Shown here one piece after another: positions 1-6,611 of a DNA stretch of 10,322 nucleotides. The notes under the pieces are model-generated. The model was not told the DNA's origin. It made no database searches and saw nothing but the letters and a program-made list of their open reading frames with translations. The position numbers were made by a program, and so were the translations under genes. Source of the DNA: Burkholderiaceae bacterium (lineage in GTDB: Bacteria; Pseudomonadota; Gammaproteobacteria; Burkholderiales; Burkholderiaceae); assembly GCA_022701965.1 (NCBI GenBank), contig JAKONL010000258.1, forward strand, positions 1 through 10,322, read 5' to 3'. Numbering within the stretch: the first letter of the stretch is position 1; the number at the start of each line of letters is the position of its first letter.

Positions 1-347
1 ATGTCGATGCGATGCTCGGCATCGACGGGCCGCTGCCGGCCTGGTACGACCGCGTCGCAGCGCTCGGGCACGGCACGCCGACGCCGATGTCGCCGGAGGA
101 CGCGTTTGCCGCCGCGCGCGACGCGAGCCCGCTGCCCGTGACGCACCTGCGCCCCGACGGCGATCCCGGCGGCCTGCGGCCGGGCGTCGACGTCGTCGTG
201 GTGCCGGACGACAACGCGCGCGTGCCGGTCGAAGGCACGGTGGTCGCGGCGAGCGACAGCGAGATCGTGATCCATCGCCGCGACCCCGGGGCCGGCGACC
301 TGCACCTGCATTTCCCGCGGCTCGGCTTCGACGTGCTGCCGGCCTGA
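1..347 (+). CDS. GST-like protein, C-terminal part (5' end outside window)
   Basis: The reading frame is open from the first bases (codons in phase with position 3) to a TGA at 345-347, so this is the 3' end of a longer gene; the ATG at 12 is probably internal. The visible ~114 residues begin with a helical stretch (AWYDRVAALGHG) that looks like the end of the alpha-helical C-terminal domain of glutathione S-transferase-like proteins. A hydrophilic linker follows, then a beta-rich tail of about 55 residues (PGVDVVVVPDD ... LHLHFPRLGFDVLPA). I recall this tail from a group of proteobacterial GST-family proteins whose C-terminus carries an added small beta domain; that recall is from memory and unverified. 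The active-site half is not in the window, so activity cannot be judged. It is the first visible gene of an operon with a SnoaL-like gene 28 bp downstream and two more GST-like genes. Confidence 0.6.
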   Translation, partial: VDAMLGIDGPLPAWYDRVAALGHGTPTPMSPEDAFAAARDASPLPVTHLRPDGDPGGLRPGVDVVVVPDDNARVPVEGTVVAASDSEIVIHRRDPGAGDLHLHFPRLGFDVLPA

Positions 348-375
348 TCCTTCCACCGATCCGGAGACGAGACCC

Positions 376-792
376 ATGGACCTCGAGTCGAACAAGCAAC
401 TCTGCCGCGACTATTTCACCGCCTTCCTGGCGCGCGACACCGCATGGATGGACCGGCACATCGCGCCGGACTTCCTGCGCCACGACCCCGGCCTGCCGTT
501 CGAGGTGCGCGGACCGGGCGGCGTCGCGAAGCTGCACGACGCCCTGCTGCCGGCCTTCCCCGACATGGCGCTGCCGCTGGAGGACTTCGTCGCCGAAGGC
601 GACAAGGTGCTGGTGCGCCTGCGCGTGAAGGGCACCCACACCGGTGCGTTCGGCGACATGGCACCGACCGGCCGCGCGATCGACATCGCCGTGCTCGACC
701 TGTTCGAGATCCGCGACGGCGTGCTGGTCGAGCACTGGGCGCTGCTCGACAACCTGGGCATGCTCAGGCAGCTCGGCGCGCTGCCGGCCTGA
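376..792 (+). CDS. SnoaL-like ester cyclase-fold protein (NTF2-like superfamily)
   Basis: A 138-residue protein of the usual length for the SnoaL-like/ester cyclase group, an alpha+beta cone fold related to NTF2. Seen in sequence: an N-terminal helix (NKQLCRDYFTAFLARD), the FLRHDPG segment at 33-39, a FPDM turn at 61-64, the beta-strand pattern EGDKVLVRLRVKGTHTG at 74-90, and the end motif FEIRDGVLVEHWALLDN at 110-126 that is typical of the family. The polar pocket residues are probably H36, D37, H120, W121 and D125. The family includes polyketide cyclases, but most genomic members have no known substrate, so only the fold is called. The ATG at 376 is preceded by GGAGA at 363-367. The GAGG at its 3' end serves the next gene, so it is likely translated as part of the GST operon, perhaps acting on small organic acids or xenobiotics. 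Confidence 0.82.
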   Translation: MDLESNKQLCRDYFTAFLARDTAWMDRHIAPDFLRHDPGLPFEVRGPGGVAKLHDALLPAFPDMALPLEDFVAEGDKVLVRLRVKGTHTGAFGDMAPTGRAIDIAVLDLFEIRDGVLVEHWALLDNLGMLRQLGALPA

Positions 793-803
793 GGCGTTGC
801 GCG

Positions 804-1403
804 ATGCAGCTGTTCCTGAACACCACCTCCCCCTATGCCCGACTCGCCCGCATCGCGCTGGCCGAGAAGGGCCATGCGGACACGTCGCTCGAGACCGTCG
901 ACCCGTGGGCCGACGCGGCGCGCCTGCTCGACGTCAACACCGCCGCACGCGTGCCGGCGCTGGTCGCCGACGACGAGCGGCCGCTGACCGAGTCGCTCCT
1001 GATCGTGCTCTGGCTGGAGCACCGCACGCCCGCGCCCTCGCTGCTGGGCACCGATGCGACCGCGGTCGTCTCGCGTGCCGGCATCGCGATGGGCGTGATC
1101 GATGCGGCCGTGCATACGCTGATCGGCCGGAAGATCACCAACGCGTCGTTCGACACCTCGCCGGTCGGACTCAGGCGGCGGCGGTCGATGGCCGACGGCA
1201 TCGCGCGGCTGGAGACCGATCCGCCGGTCTTCGCCGCAGGCGGCACGCCGACGATCGACGTCATCGCGACGGTGATCGCGCTCGACTATCTCGACTTCCG
1301 CTTTCCGGCGGTCGACTGGCTCGCGCCGGCACCGGCGTTGCGCGCGCTCGCCGCACGGCTGCGCGACCGGCCTTCGTTCGAGGCCAGTCGGCCGCATGCC
1401 TGA
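804..1403 (+). CDS. GST-like protein, first of a tandem pair
   Basis: A 199-residue protein with a thioredoxin-fold N-terminal domain (about 1-75) and a helical C-terminal domain (about 85-195), as in cytosolic glutathione S-transferases. Visible motifs: TTSPYARLARI at 7-17, where S9 or T8 sits at the usual catalytic Ser position; the cis-proline motif ARVPAL with P51; and the glutathione-binding acidic-Ser pair E64-S65 followed by LLIVLWLE. This suggests glutathione binding, but the substrate is unknown. The start at 804 is chosen because the frame is shared with the next gene's paralogue from M-x-L-aromatic onward, and GAGG at 791-794, overlapping the previous gene's stop, lies 9 bases upstream. 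It is co-directional with and 11 bp from the SnoaL-like gene, and 10 bp from its paralogue. The two copies look about half identical by eye. Confidence 0.85.
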   Translation: MQLFLNTTSPYARLARIALAEKGHADTSLETVDPWADAARLLDVNTAARVPALVADDERPLTESLLIVLWLEHRTPAPSLLGTDATAVVSRAGIAMGVIDAAVHTLIGRKITNASFDTSPVGLRRRRSMADGIARLETDPPVFAAGGTPTIDVIATVIALDYLDFRFPAVDWLAPAPALRALAARLRDRPSFEASRPHA

Positions 1404-1413
1404 AGGACCGACG

Positions 1414-2022
1414 ATGCGTCTCTACTTCAGCACCACGTCGCCCTACGCCCGCATCGCCCGCGTGGCGCTGGCAGAGAAGGGCTTCGCCGACGACATCGAC
1501 GGTGCGCTGACCGACCCGTGGAAGGACGACCAGGGCCTGCTGGCGGCGAATCCGAGCGCGCGGGTGCCGGCGCTGGTGCTCGACAGCGGCCTGCCGCTGT
1601 CGGAGAGCCTGCTGATCGTGCTGTGGCTCGAGACGCGGCATCCGGTGCCCTCGCTGCTGGGCGCGGCGCCGGAGCGCGCGATCTCGCGCTCCGGCGTCGC
1701 GATGGGCGCGATCGACGCGGCCGCCTCCATCATCATCGGGCGCCGCCTCGATCCGGCGGTCGACGAGTCGCCCTTCGGAAAGCGCAGGCGCCGCTCCATC
1801 GTCAATGCGTTCGAACGGCTGGAGGCCGATCCGCCGGAGTTGTCCGGCGATGCGGCCGACCTCGCCGTCATCGCGACCGTCGTGCTGGTCGACTACATCC
1901 GCTTCAGGTTCGCCGGTGCGCCCTGGCTGCCGGCGATCCCGCGCCTGGACGCGCTGGCGTCGCAGGCGCGCGGGCGGACGTCGTTTTCGAGCACGATGCC
2001 GCGCGACATGCCCGCGACCTGA
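1414..2022 (+). CDS. GST-like protein, second of a tandem pair
   Basis: A 202-residue glutathione S-transferase-like protein that aligns along its whole length with the gene just upstream. Shared blocks include TTSPYAR at 7-13, ALAEKG at 18-23, ARVPALV around P52, ESLLIVLWLE at 64-73, the Gly-Ile-Ala-Met-Gly-like helix (SGVAMGAIDAA) and the RRRRS helix. Motif logic is the same: Ser/Thr at 8-9 as likely glutathione-activating residue, cis-P52, and E64-S65 for the gamma-glutamyl group. An in-frame ATG at 1396 would overlap the previous gene, but 1414 is preferred because the homology begins there and GAAGGA at 1402-1407 lies 6 bases upstream. The gene ends 28 bp before the convergent polyphosphate kinase gene. 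Divergence is highest in the C-terminal domain, which normally holds the second-substrate site, so the pair may have split substrates (inference). Confidence 0.86.
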   Translation: MRLYFSTTSPYARIARVALAEKGFADDIDGALTDPWKDDQGLLAANPSARVPALVLDSGLPLSESLLIVLWLETRHPVPSLLGAAPERAISRSGVAMGAIDAAASIIIGRRLDPAVDESPFGKRRRRSIVNAFERLEADPPELSGDAADLAVIATVVLVDYIRFRFAGAPWLPAIPRLDALASQARGRTSFSSTMPRDMPAT

Positions 2023-2029
2023 GGGAGTC

Positions 2030-2041
2030 CGCCCGCGGGCG
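2030..2041. repeat. 12-bp palindrome in convergent gap
   Basis: The 28-bp space between the convergent GST and polyphosphate kinase genes contains the perfect palindrome CGCCCGCGGGCG. It could form a short GC hairpin in either transcript, but there is no T tract on either side, so it is not a convincing intrinsic terminator. Chance is also possible in such GC-rich sequence. Confidence 0.3.
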
Positions 2042-2050
2042 CGGCCGGTC

Positions 2051-2857
2051 TCAGCGGACGACCAGGCCCTTCAACGCCGGGTCGGGCGGCGGCACCGCCA
2101 GCTTCATGTCCTTGAGCGTCTTCACCAGCAGCTGAGCGATCATGAGATTGCGGTGCGTCTTGCTGTTGGCGGGAACCACGTACCACGGCGCGTGGTCGGT
2201 CGACGTGGCGTCCAGCGCCCGGGCGTAGGCGCGCTGGTAGTCGCTCCACTTCTTGCGCGCGTCGAGGTCGCCCATGCTGAACTTCCAGTGCTTGGCCGGG
2301 TCGTCGATGCGCTCCTGCAGGCGCTCGCGCTGCTCGTCCTTGCCGATGTGCAGCATGCACTTGAGCACCACGGTGCCGGTCTCGGCCAGCAGGCGCTCGA
2401 AGTCGTTGATCTGCGCATAGCGGCGCTCGGTCGCCTTTTTGTCGATCCAGCCTTCGACCACCGGCACCAGCACGTCCTCGTAATGGCTGCGGTTCCAGAC
2501 GCCGATCTCGCCGGTGCGCGGCACCACTGCGTGGCAGCGCCAGAGGAAGTCGTGCGCCTGCTCCTCGAGCGACGGCGCCTTGAAGGCCGCGACGCGCACG
2601 CCCAGCGGCGAGGTGCGCGAGAACACCCAGCGCACCGTGCCGTCCTTGCCGCTGGTGTCGGTGCCCTGCAGCACCAGGAGCACCTTGCGGCGGCCCTCGG
2701 CATGCAGCAGGTTCTGCAGCTCGTCGAGTTCGAGCGACAGCGCGTCGAGCACGCCCTGCTGCTCGGCCTTGCCGCCGTTCATGAACGGGCGGGCGTCGGG
2801 GTCGATGTCGCCGAGCGAGACCTTGCCGCCGATTCGGTACTTCTTGAAGCTGCTCAT
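2051..2857 (-). CDS. ppk2: PPK2-family polyphosphate:nucleotide phosphotransferase
   Basis: A 268-residue cytoplasmic kinase of the PPK2 family, which moves phosphate between inorganic polyphosphate and nucleoside mono- or diphosphates. The one-domain length is usual. Seen: Walker A-type P-loop GTDTSGKDG at 65-73 (K71), the Walker B-like segment WNRSHYEDVL at 121-130 with D128, the arginine-rich lid RERLQERIDDPAKHWKFS at about 177-194, and the closing motif APWYVVPANSKTHRN at 223-237. The TSGKDG loop resembles the subgroup able to use both AMP and ADP (class III), but class assignment from motifs alone is tentative. The start ATG at 2857 fits the family N-terminus; the sequence before it has no strong Shine-Dalgarno. 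It is the last gene of a tesB-oxidoreductase-ppk2 run, 22 bp behind the oxidoreductase stop, and probably depends on that operon's promoter. Confidence 0.92.
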   Translation of the reverse strand: MSSFKKYRIGGKVSLGDIDPDARPFMNGGKAEQQGVLDALSLELDELQNLLHAEGRRKVLLVLQGTDTSGKDGTVRWVFSRTSPLGVRVAAFKAPSLEEQAHDFLWRCHAVVPRTGEIGVWNRSHYEDVLVPVVEGWIDKKATERRYAQINDFERLLAETGTVVLKCMLHIGKDEQRERLQERIDDPAKHWKFSMGDLDARKKWSDYQRAYARALDATSTDHAPWYVVPANSKTHRNLMIAQLLVKTLKDMKLAVPPPDPALKGLVVR

Positions 2858-2879
2858 GATGGTGACCGTGTCGGGTGTT

Positions 2880-3995
2880 TCAGCGGCTGCCGATGCGCGC
2901 TTCGCCGAACAGCGCCTTGGCGGTGCGCGGCTGCGAGCGCCAGTACTGCGGCGGCACCTCGACCTGCGCGCCGAGCTCCATCGCCGCGCGCCACGGCCAG
3001 TGCGGCTCGAACAGCATCGCGCGCGCCAGCCCGACGAAGTCGGCCTGGTCCGAGGCGACGATATCCTCGGCCTGCTGCGGCTCGGTGATGAGGCCGACCG
3101 CGATCACCGGCATGTCGCCCGCGACCTGCTTGATGCGCTCGGCCAGCGGCACCTGGTAGCCCGGCGCGAGCGGGATCTTCTGCTGCGGCGACACCCCGCC
3201 CGAGGACACGTGGATGAAGGCGCAGCCGCGCGCGGCGAGCGCCTCGGCCAACACGCAGCTCTGCTCGACGTCCCAGCCGCCCTCGACCCAGTCGTCGGCC
3301 GAGATCCGCATGCCGACCGGCATCGATGCCGGCACCGCCGCGCGCACCGCGTCGTAGACCTCCAGCGGGAAGCGGATGCGGTTCTCGACCGTACCGCCGT
3401 AGTCGTCGTCGCGCCGGTTGGCGATCGGCGACATGAATTCGTGCAGCAGGTAGCCATGCGCGCCGTGCAGCTCGATGGCGTCGAAGCCGAGCGCGTGCGA
3501 GCGCACCGCGGCTGCCACGAAGGCCGCCTTGACACGGGCCAGGCCGGCGGCGTCGAGCGCGAGCGGCACCGGGTCGCCCGGCGCCTGCGGCAGCGCCGAC
3601 GGCGCCACCGTCTCCCAGCCGCCCTCGGCCTCGGTGATGGCTTGCCCGCCGGCCCACGGCACGTGGCTCGACGCCTTGCGGCCCGCATGCGCGAGCTGCA
3701 CGGCGATCGGCATGCGCGAGTGCGCGCGCACCGCCTTCAGCACGCGGGCGATGGCGGCCTGGTTGTCGTCCGAATACAGGCCGACGTCGGCCGGCGTGAT
3801 GCGCCCGATGGCCTCGACCGCCGTGGCCTCGACGATCAGCATCCCGGCGCCCGAGAACGACAGCTGCCCGAGGTGGATCAGGTGCCAGTCGGTCATGTTG
3901 CCGTCGTGCGCCGAGTACTGGCACATCGGCGCGATGACGATGCGGTTGGCGAGCGTGAGCGCGCCGAGCTTGTGGGGTGTGAAGAGCCGGGTCAT
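2880..3995 (-). CDS. Old Yellow Enzyme family FMN oxidoreductase (YqjM/NamA-like)
   Basis: A 371-residue single-domain TIM-barrel flavoprotein of the NADH:flavin oxidoreductase/Old Yellow Enzyme family, which typically reduces activated C=C bonds with NAD(P)H via FMN. Seen: N-terminal LFTPHKLGALTLANRIVIAP; the thermophilic-like/YqjM class signature APMCQYS with C25 and Y27 (flavin-tuning Cys, substrate Tyr); VQLAHAGRKAS at 99-109; the substrate-binding pair H177 and H180 with Y182 in ELHGAHGYLLHEF; an Arg in GMRISADDW; and a FMN phosphate region GLARAML near the C-terminus. The ATG at 3995 overlaps the tesB stop as ATGA, so it is translationally coupled to tesB. Length is normal and no key residue is missing. 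The true substrate is not shown; enone, nitroester or quinone reduction are family possibilities. Confidence 0.94.
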   Translation of the reverse strand: MTRLFTPHKLGALTLANRIVIAPMCQYSAHDGNMTDWHLIHLGQLSFSGAGMLIVEATAVEAIGRITPADVGLYSDDNQAAIARVLKAVRAHSRMPIAVQLAHAGRKASSHVPWAGGQAITEAEGGWETVAPSALPQAPGDPVPLALDAAGLARVKAAFVAAAVRSHALGFDAIELHGAHGYLLHEFMSPIANRRDDDYGGTVENRIRFPLEVYDAVRAAVPASMPVGMRISADDWVEGGWDVEQSCVLAEALAARGCAFIHVSSGGVSPQQKIPLAPGYQVPLAERIKQVAGDMPVIAVGLITEPQQAEDIVASDQADFVGLARAMLFEPHWPWRAAMELGAQVEVPPQYWRSQPRTAKALFGEARIGSR

Positions 3996-4879
3996 GGGGT
4001 TGCTTTCGGTTGGCGTACGCGGACCATGCCTTCCTGCGCGGTGGAGGCGACCAGGGTGCCGTCGCGCGTGAAGACGCTGCCGCGGCACAGCGCGCGGGCG
4101 CCGTTGGCGTTGGGGGAATCGATGCGGTAGAGCAGCCAGTCGTCCATGCGGAAGTCGCGATGGAACCACATGGCATGGTCGATGCTCGCGAGGCGCACGC
4201 CGTTGCCCAGGTAGCTCAGCCCGTGCGGGCGCAGGGCGGTGAGCAGCAGCCCGTGGTCGGACGCGTAGGCGAGCAATGCGCGATGCAGCACCGGATCGTC
4301 GGGCAGCGGTGCGATGGTGCGCATCCAGATCGAGCGCTCGCCGGGCTGCGGCGCGGGCGCGAGCAGGTCGTCGTCGTCGACCGCGCGGAATTCCATGCCG
4401 TGCGGCATCAGCACCTTGTCGCGCAGCCGCTCGGGCAGGCGGTCGCTCAGCGCGAGCCGGCGCTGGTAGTCGTTGCGCAGGCCCTCGGGCGGCGCGGTCC
4501 CGGGCATGTCGAGCTGGTGCTCGACGCCGTCGTCGTGCGTCTGGAACGAGGCCGACATCTCGAAGATGATCCGGTCCTGCTGGCGCGCCACCACGTGCCG
4601 CGTCGTGAAGCTGCGGCCGTCGCGCACGCGCTCGACCGCGTAGTCGATCGGCGCGTGCTCGCCGGGCAGCAGGAAATAGGCGTGCATCGAATGCACCGGC
4701 CGCGCGACCTCGACCGTGAGGCTCGCGGCCATCAGCGCCTGCCCGAGCACCTGGCCGCCGAAGACCACCGGCGTGCCGATGTCCTGGCTCTCGGCGCGGA
4801 AGCGGTCCTCGCCCAGCGGTTCGAGCTGCAGGAGCCCGACGAGGTCGTCGACGAGGCGGGTCGCGGTGAGGGAGTTCAT
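3992..4879 (-). CDS. tesB: Acyl-CoA thioesterase II
   Basis: A 295-residue double-hotdog thioesterase II that hydrolyses acyl-CoA to free acid and CoA in the cytoplasm. The first hotdog spans about 10-115, with GGQVLGQAL at 41-49 and VHSMHAYFLLPG at 62-73. The second spans about 180-288, with ASDHGLLLTALRPHG, SIDHAMWFHR (D234), WLLYRIDSPNANGAR and TAQEGMVR (Q282). D234 and Q282 match the Asp and Gln of the E. coli TesB Asp-Thr-Gln catalytic set; the Thr position aligns with P256, next to S255, so that residue differs. The start MNSLTATRLVDDL at 4879 fits the family; a longer open frame upstream runs antisense through mnmA and is not credible. It is first in an operon with the oxidoreductase (ATGA overlap) and ppk2, and divergent from mnmA. 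Confidence 0.94.
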   Translation of the reverse strand: MNSLTATRLVDDLVGLLQLEPLGEDRFRAESQDIGTPVVFGGQVLGQALMAASLTVEVARPVHSMHAYFLLPGEHAPIDYAVERVRDGRSFTTRHVVARQQDRIIFEMSASFQTHDDGVEHQLDMPGTAPPEGLRNDYQRRLALSDRLPERLRDKVLMPHGMEFRAVDDDDLLAPAPQPGERSIWMRTIAPLPDDPVLHRALLAYASDHGLLLTALRPHGLSYLGNGVRLASIDHAMWFHRDFRMDDWLLYRIDSPNANGARALCRGSVFTRDGTLVASTAQEGMVRVRQPKATP

Positions 4880-4888
4880 GGCCCGCCG

Positions 4889-4894
4889 ACCATA
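4889..4894 (-). promoter_or_regulatory. Putative extended -10 element for tesB
   Basis: On the minus strand the sequence TGCTATGGT ends 9 bases before the tesB ATG at 4879: a TATGGT hexamer with the TGn extension. Initiation 6-8 bases downstream would give a leader of only about 2-4 bases. No Shine-Dalgarno is visible before the ATG, which fits a leaderless or near-leaderless message. No good -35 lies at 17 bp. This is motif reading only. Confidence 0.35.
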
Positions 4895-4937
4895 GCAAAG
4901 GTCAAGAGACGGCGCAGTCGCGCGTGTTCGGCCGGGC

Positions 4938-4946
4938 TGGGACAAT
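4938..4946 (+). promoter_or_regulatory. Putative extended -10 element for mnmA
   Basis: TGGGACAAT lies 9 bases before the mnmA ATG at 4956: a GACAAT hexamer with TGn extension. A start 6-8 bases later would leave a leader of roughly 2-4 bases, and there is no Shine-Dalgarno in the 25 bases before the ATG. I recall this TGGGACAAT arrangement close to start codons as common in Comamonadaceae genes, but that is memory, not measured here. The -35 is weak. Confidence 0.42.
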
Positions 4947-4955
4947 CGATGCCCT

Positions 4956-6122
4956 ATGAAAAAGCAGCGCATCGTGGTGGGTCTGAGCGGCGGGGTCGAT
5001 TCCGCGGTCACGGCGCACCTCCTGAAGCAGCAGGGCCACGAGGTGGTCGGCATCTTCATGAAGAACTGGGAGGACGACGACGACAGCGAATTCTGTTCGT
5101 CGAACGTCGACTTCGTCGACGCGGCCAGCGTGGCCGACGTGCTGGGCATCGAGATCGAGCACGTCAACTTCGCGGCCGACTACAAGGACCGCGTGTTCGC
5201 CGAGTTCCTGCGCGAGTACCAGGCCGGCCGCACGCCGAACCCCGACGTGCTGTGCAACGCCGAGATCAAGTTCAAGGCCTTCCTCGACCACGCGATGCGC
5301 CTGGGCGCCGAGAAGATCGCGACCGGGCACTACGCCCGCGTACGCCTGAACGAAGCCACCGGAAAGCACGAGCTGCTCAAGGGCCTCGACCCCGCCAAGG
5401 ACCAGAGCTACTTCCTGCACCGCCTGAACCAGGCGCAGCTCGCGAAGACGCTGTTCCCGGTGGGCGAACTGCACAAGACCGAGGTGCGCCGCATCGCCGA
5501 CGAGATCGGCCTGCCCAACGCGAGGAAGAAGGACTCGACCGGCATCTGCTTCATCGGCGAGCGGCCGTTCCGCGAGTTCCTCAACCGCTACATCTCGAAG
5601 GCGCCCGGCCCGATCAAGGACGAGCGCGGCCGCACGCTGGGCGAGCACCAGGGCCTGAGCTTCTACACGCTCGGCCAGCGCCAGGGCCTGGGCATCGGCG
5701 GACTCAAGGCGAAGGGTGCCGCGCTCAAGGCGATCGAGGCGCGCGGCATGCGCGGTGCGGGCGAGCATGCGCCGTGGTTCGTCGCGCGCAAGGATGTCGC
5801 GACCAACACGCTGTGGGTGGTGCAGGGCCACGACCATCCGTGGCTGCTGTCGCGGTCGCTGAGGGCGGACGACGCGAGCTGGGTGGCCGGCGAGCCGCCA
5901 GCGTCCGGCGCCTGCGCCGCCAAGTCGCGCTACCGCCAGGCCGATGCGGCGTGCCGCTTCGCCATACCGGCCGGTGGCGCGGGTGCGGGATCGTTCCGGC
6001 TGGCCTTCGAGGCCGCGCAATGGGCGGTCACGCCGGGCCAGTCGGCGGTGGTCTACGACGGCGAGGTGTGCCTGGGCGGCGGCGTGATCGACGGCGGCGA
6101 GCCGACCGACGCGTCGGCGTGA
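4956..6122 (+). CDS. mnmA: tRNA-specific 2-thiouridylase MnmA
   Basis: A 388-residue enzyme that adds sulfur to C2 of the wobble uridine (U34) of Lys, Glu and Gln tRNAs, using ATP to adenylate the base and a persulfide relayed from the cysteine desulfurase system. Seen: PP-loop SGGVDS at 11-16; the [10 protein letters not shown] segment at 34-43; the nucleophile Cys in [12 protein letters not shown] (C100); GHYAR at 124-128; DQSYFL at 149-154; the persulfide Cys in [13 protein letters not shown] (C198); and a C-terminal beta-barrel that ends LGGGVI. The linker after GIGG is about ten residues longer than in E. coli, which I believe is usual in Burkholderiales. The start [13 protein letters not shown] is clear. 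The last 70 bp overlap the convergent NUDIX gene, so no separate terminator fits. It is divergent from tesB. Confidence 0.98.
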   Translation: MKKQRIVVGLSGGVDSAVTAHLLKQQGHEVVGIFMKNWEDDDDSEFCSSNVDFVDAASVADVLGIEIEHVNFAADYKDRVFAEFLREYQAGRTPNPDVLCNAEIKFKAFLDHAMRLGAEKIATGHYARVRLNEATGKHELLKGLDPAKDQSYFLHRLNQAQLAKTLFPVGELHKTEVRRIADEIGLPNARKKDSTGICFIGERPFREFLNRYISKAPGPIKDERGRTLGEHQGLSFYTLGQRQGLGIGGLKAKGAALKAIEARGMRGAGEHAPWFVARKDVATNTLWVVQGHDHPWLLSRSLRADDASWVAGEPPASGACAAKSRYRQADAACRFAIPAGGAGAGSFRLAFEAAQWAVTPGQSAVVYDGEVCLGGGVIDGGEPTDASA

Positions 6123-6592
6123 ATCAGCGACAGCGGATAGCGCTGTCCGGCGAGGAAGTCCTCGATGCACTGCAGCAGCAGCGGGCTGCGGTGGCGGTCG
6201 ATGCTGGCGCGGATCTCCTCGGGCGTCATCCACAGCGTGCGCACGATGCCGTCGTCGAGCGTGCGGTGAGGATCGAACGCGCCCAGGTCTCCCGCGAAGG
6301 CGAAGCGTAGGTAGGTGACGTCGGCTGCGTCGGCCCCGGTGTCCGCCGGCCCGCGCTTTCCGAACCGCGCCATGTAGATGCCGACCAGCGCGGTCGGCGC
6401 GAAGCGGTGCGCGGTCTCCTCGAGCGCTTCGCGCGCGCAGCCTTCGGCCGGCGTCTCTCCGGCCTCCAGGTGACCGGCCGGCGTGTTGAGCCGCAGGCCG
6501 TCGTCGGTCTGTTCCTCGACCAGCAGGAAGCGCCCGTCGCGCTCGATCACCGCGGCAACGGTGACGTTCGGTCTCCAGCGTGCGTTCGTCAT
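6053..6592 (-). CDS. nudJ: NudJ-type NUDIX hydrolase
   Basis: A 179-residue NUDIX pyrophosphohydrolase. The fold features follow E. coli NudJ: N-terminal [20 protein letters not shown] at 8-27, the NUDIX box starting [14 protein letters not shown] at 38-51 and ending REALEETA at 54-61, YLRFAF at 94-99, and the C-terminal [22 protein letters not shown] at 136-157, which matches the NudJ end well. E. coli NudJ acts as a nucleoside tri/diphosphatase and on the thiamine precursor HMP-PP; the substrate here is inferred. The metal-binding REx2EE residues are intact, but the Gly that normally follows the EE-x is Ala61. The last ~22 residues, low-complexity and ending PPPRHTSPS, are encoded antisense to the mnmA 3' end. 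The gene starts 19 bp after the sensor kinase stop on the same strand, with no clear Shine-Dalgarno, so it may be read from the two-component operon. Confidence 0.88.
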   Translation of the reverse strand: MTNARWRPNVTVAAVIERDGRFLLVEEQTDDGLRLNTPAGHLEAGETPAEGCAREALEETAHRFAPTALVGIYMARFGKRGPADTGADAADVTYLRFAFAGDLGAFDPHRTLDDGIVRTLWMTPEEIRASIDRHRSPLLLQCIEDFLAGQRYPLSLIHADASVGSPPSITPPPRHTSPS

Positions 6593-6611
6593 CGGGGGGC
6601 GGGCCTCGTCC

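Noticed and set aside
411..1397. Minus-strand open frame opposite the SnoaL and GST genes
   Set aside because: Arg-rich shadow of two well-supported genes; no motif.
1805..3088. Plus-strand open frame spanning the end of the GST gene, the convergent gap and ppk2
   Set aside because: Crosses real gene ends and is antisense to ppk2, with low-complexity Arg/Ala/Val content.
4010..6310. A very long plus-strand open frame (766 codons) antisense to tesB and out of frame over mnmA
   Set aside because: Arg/Ala/Gly/His-rich shadow without family motifs; tesB, mnmA and nudJ explain the region with full catalytic motifs.
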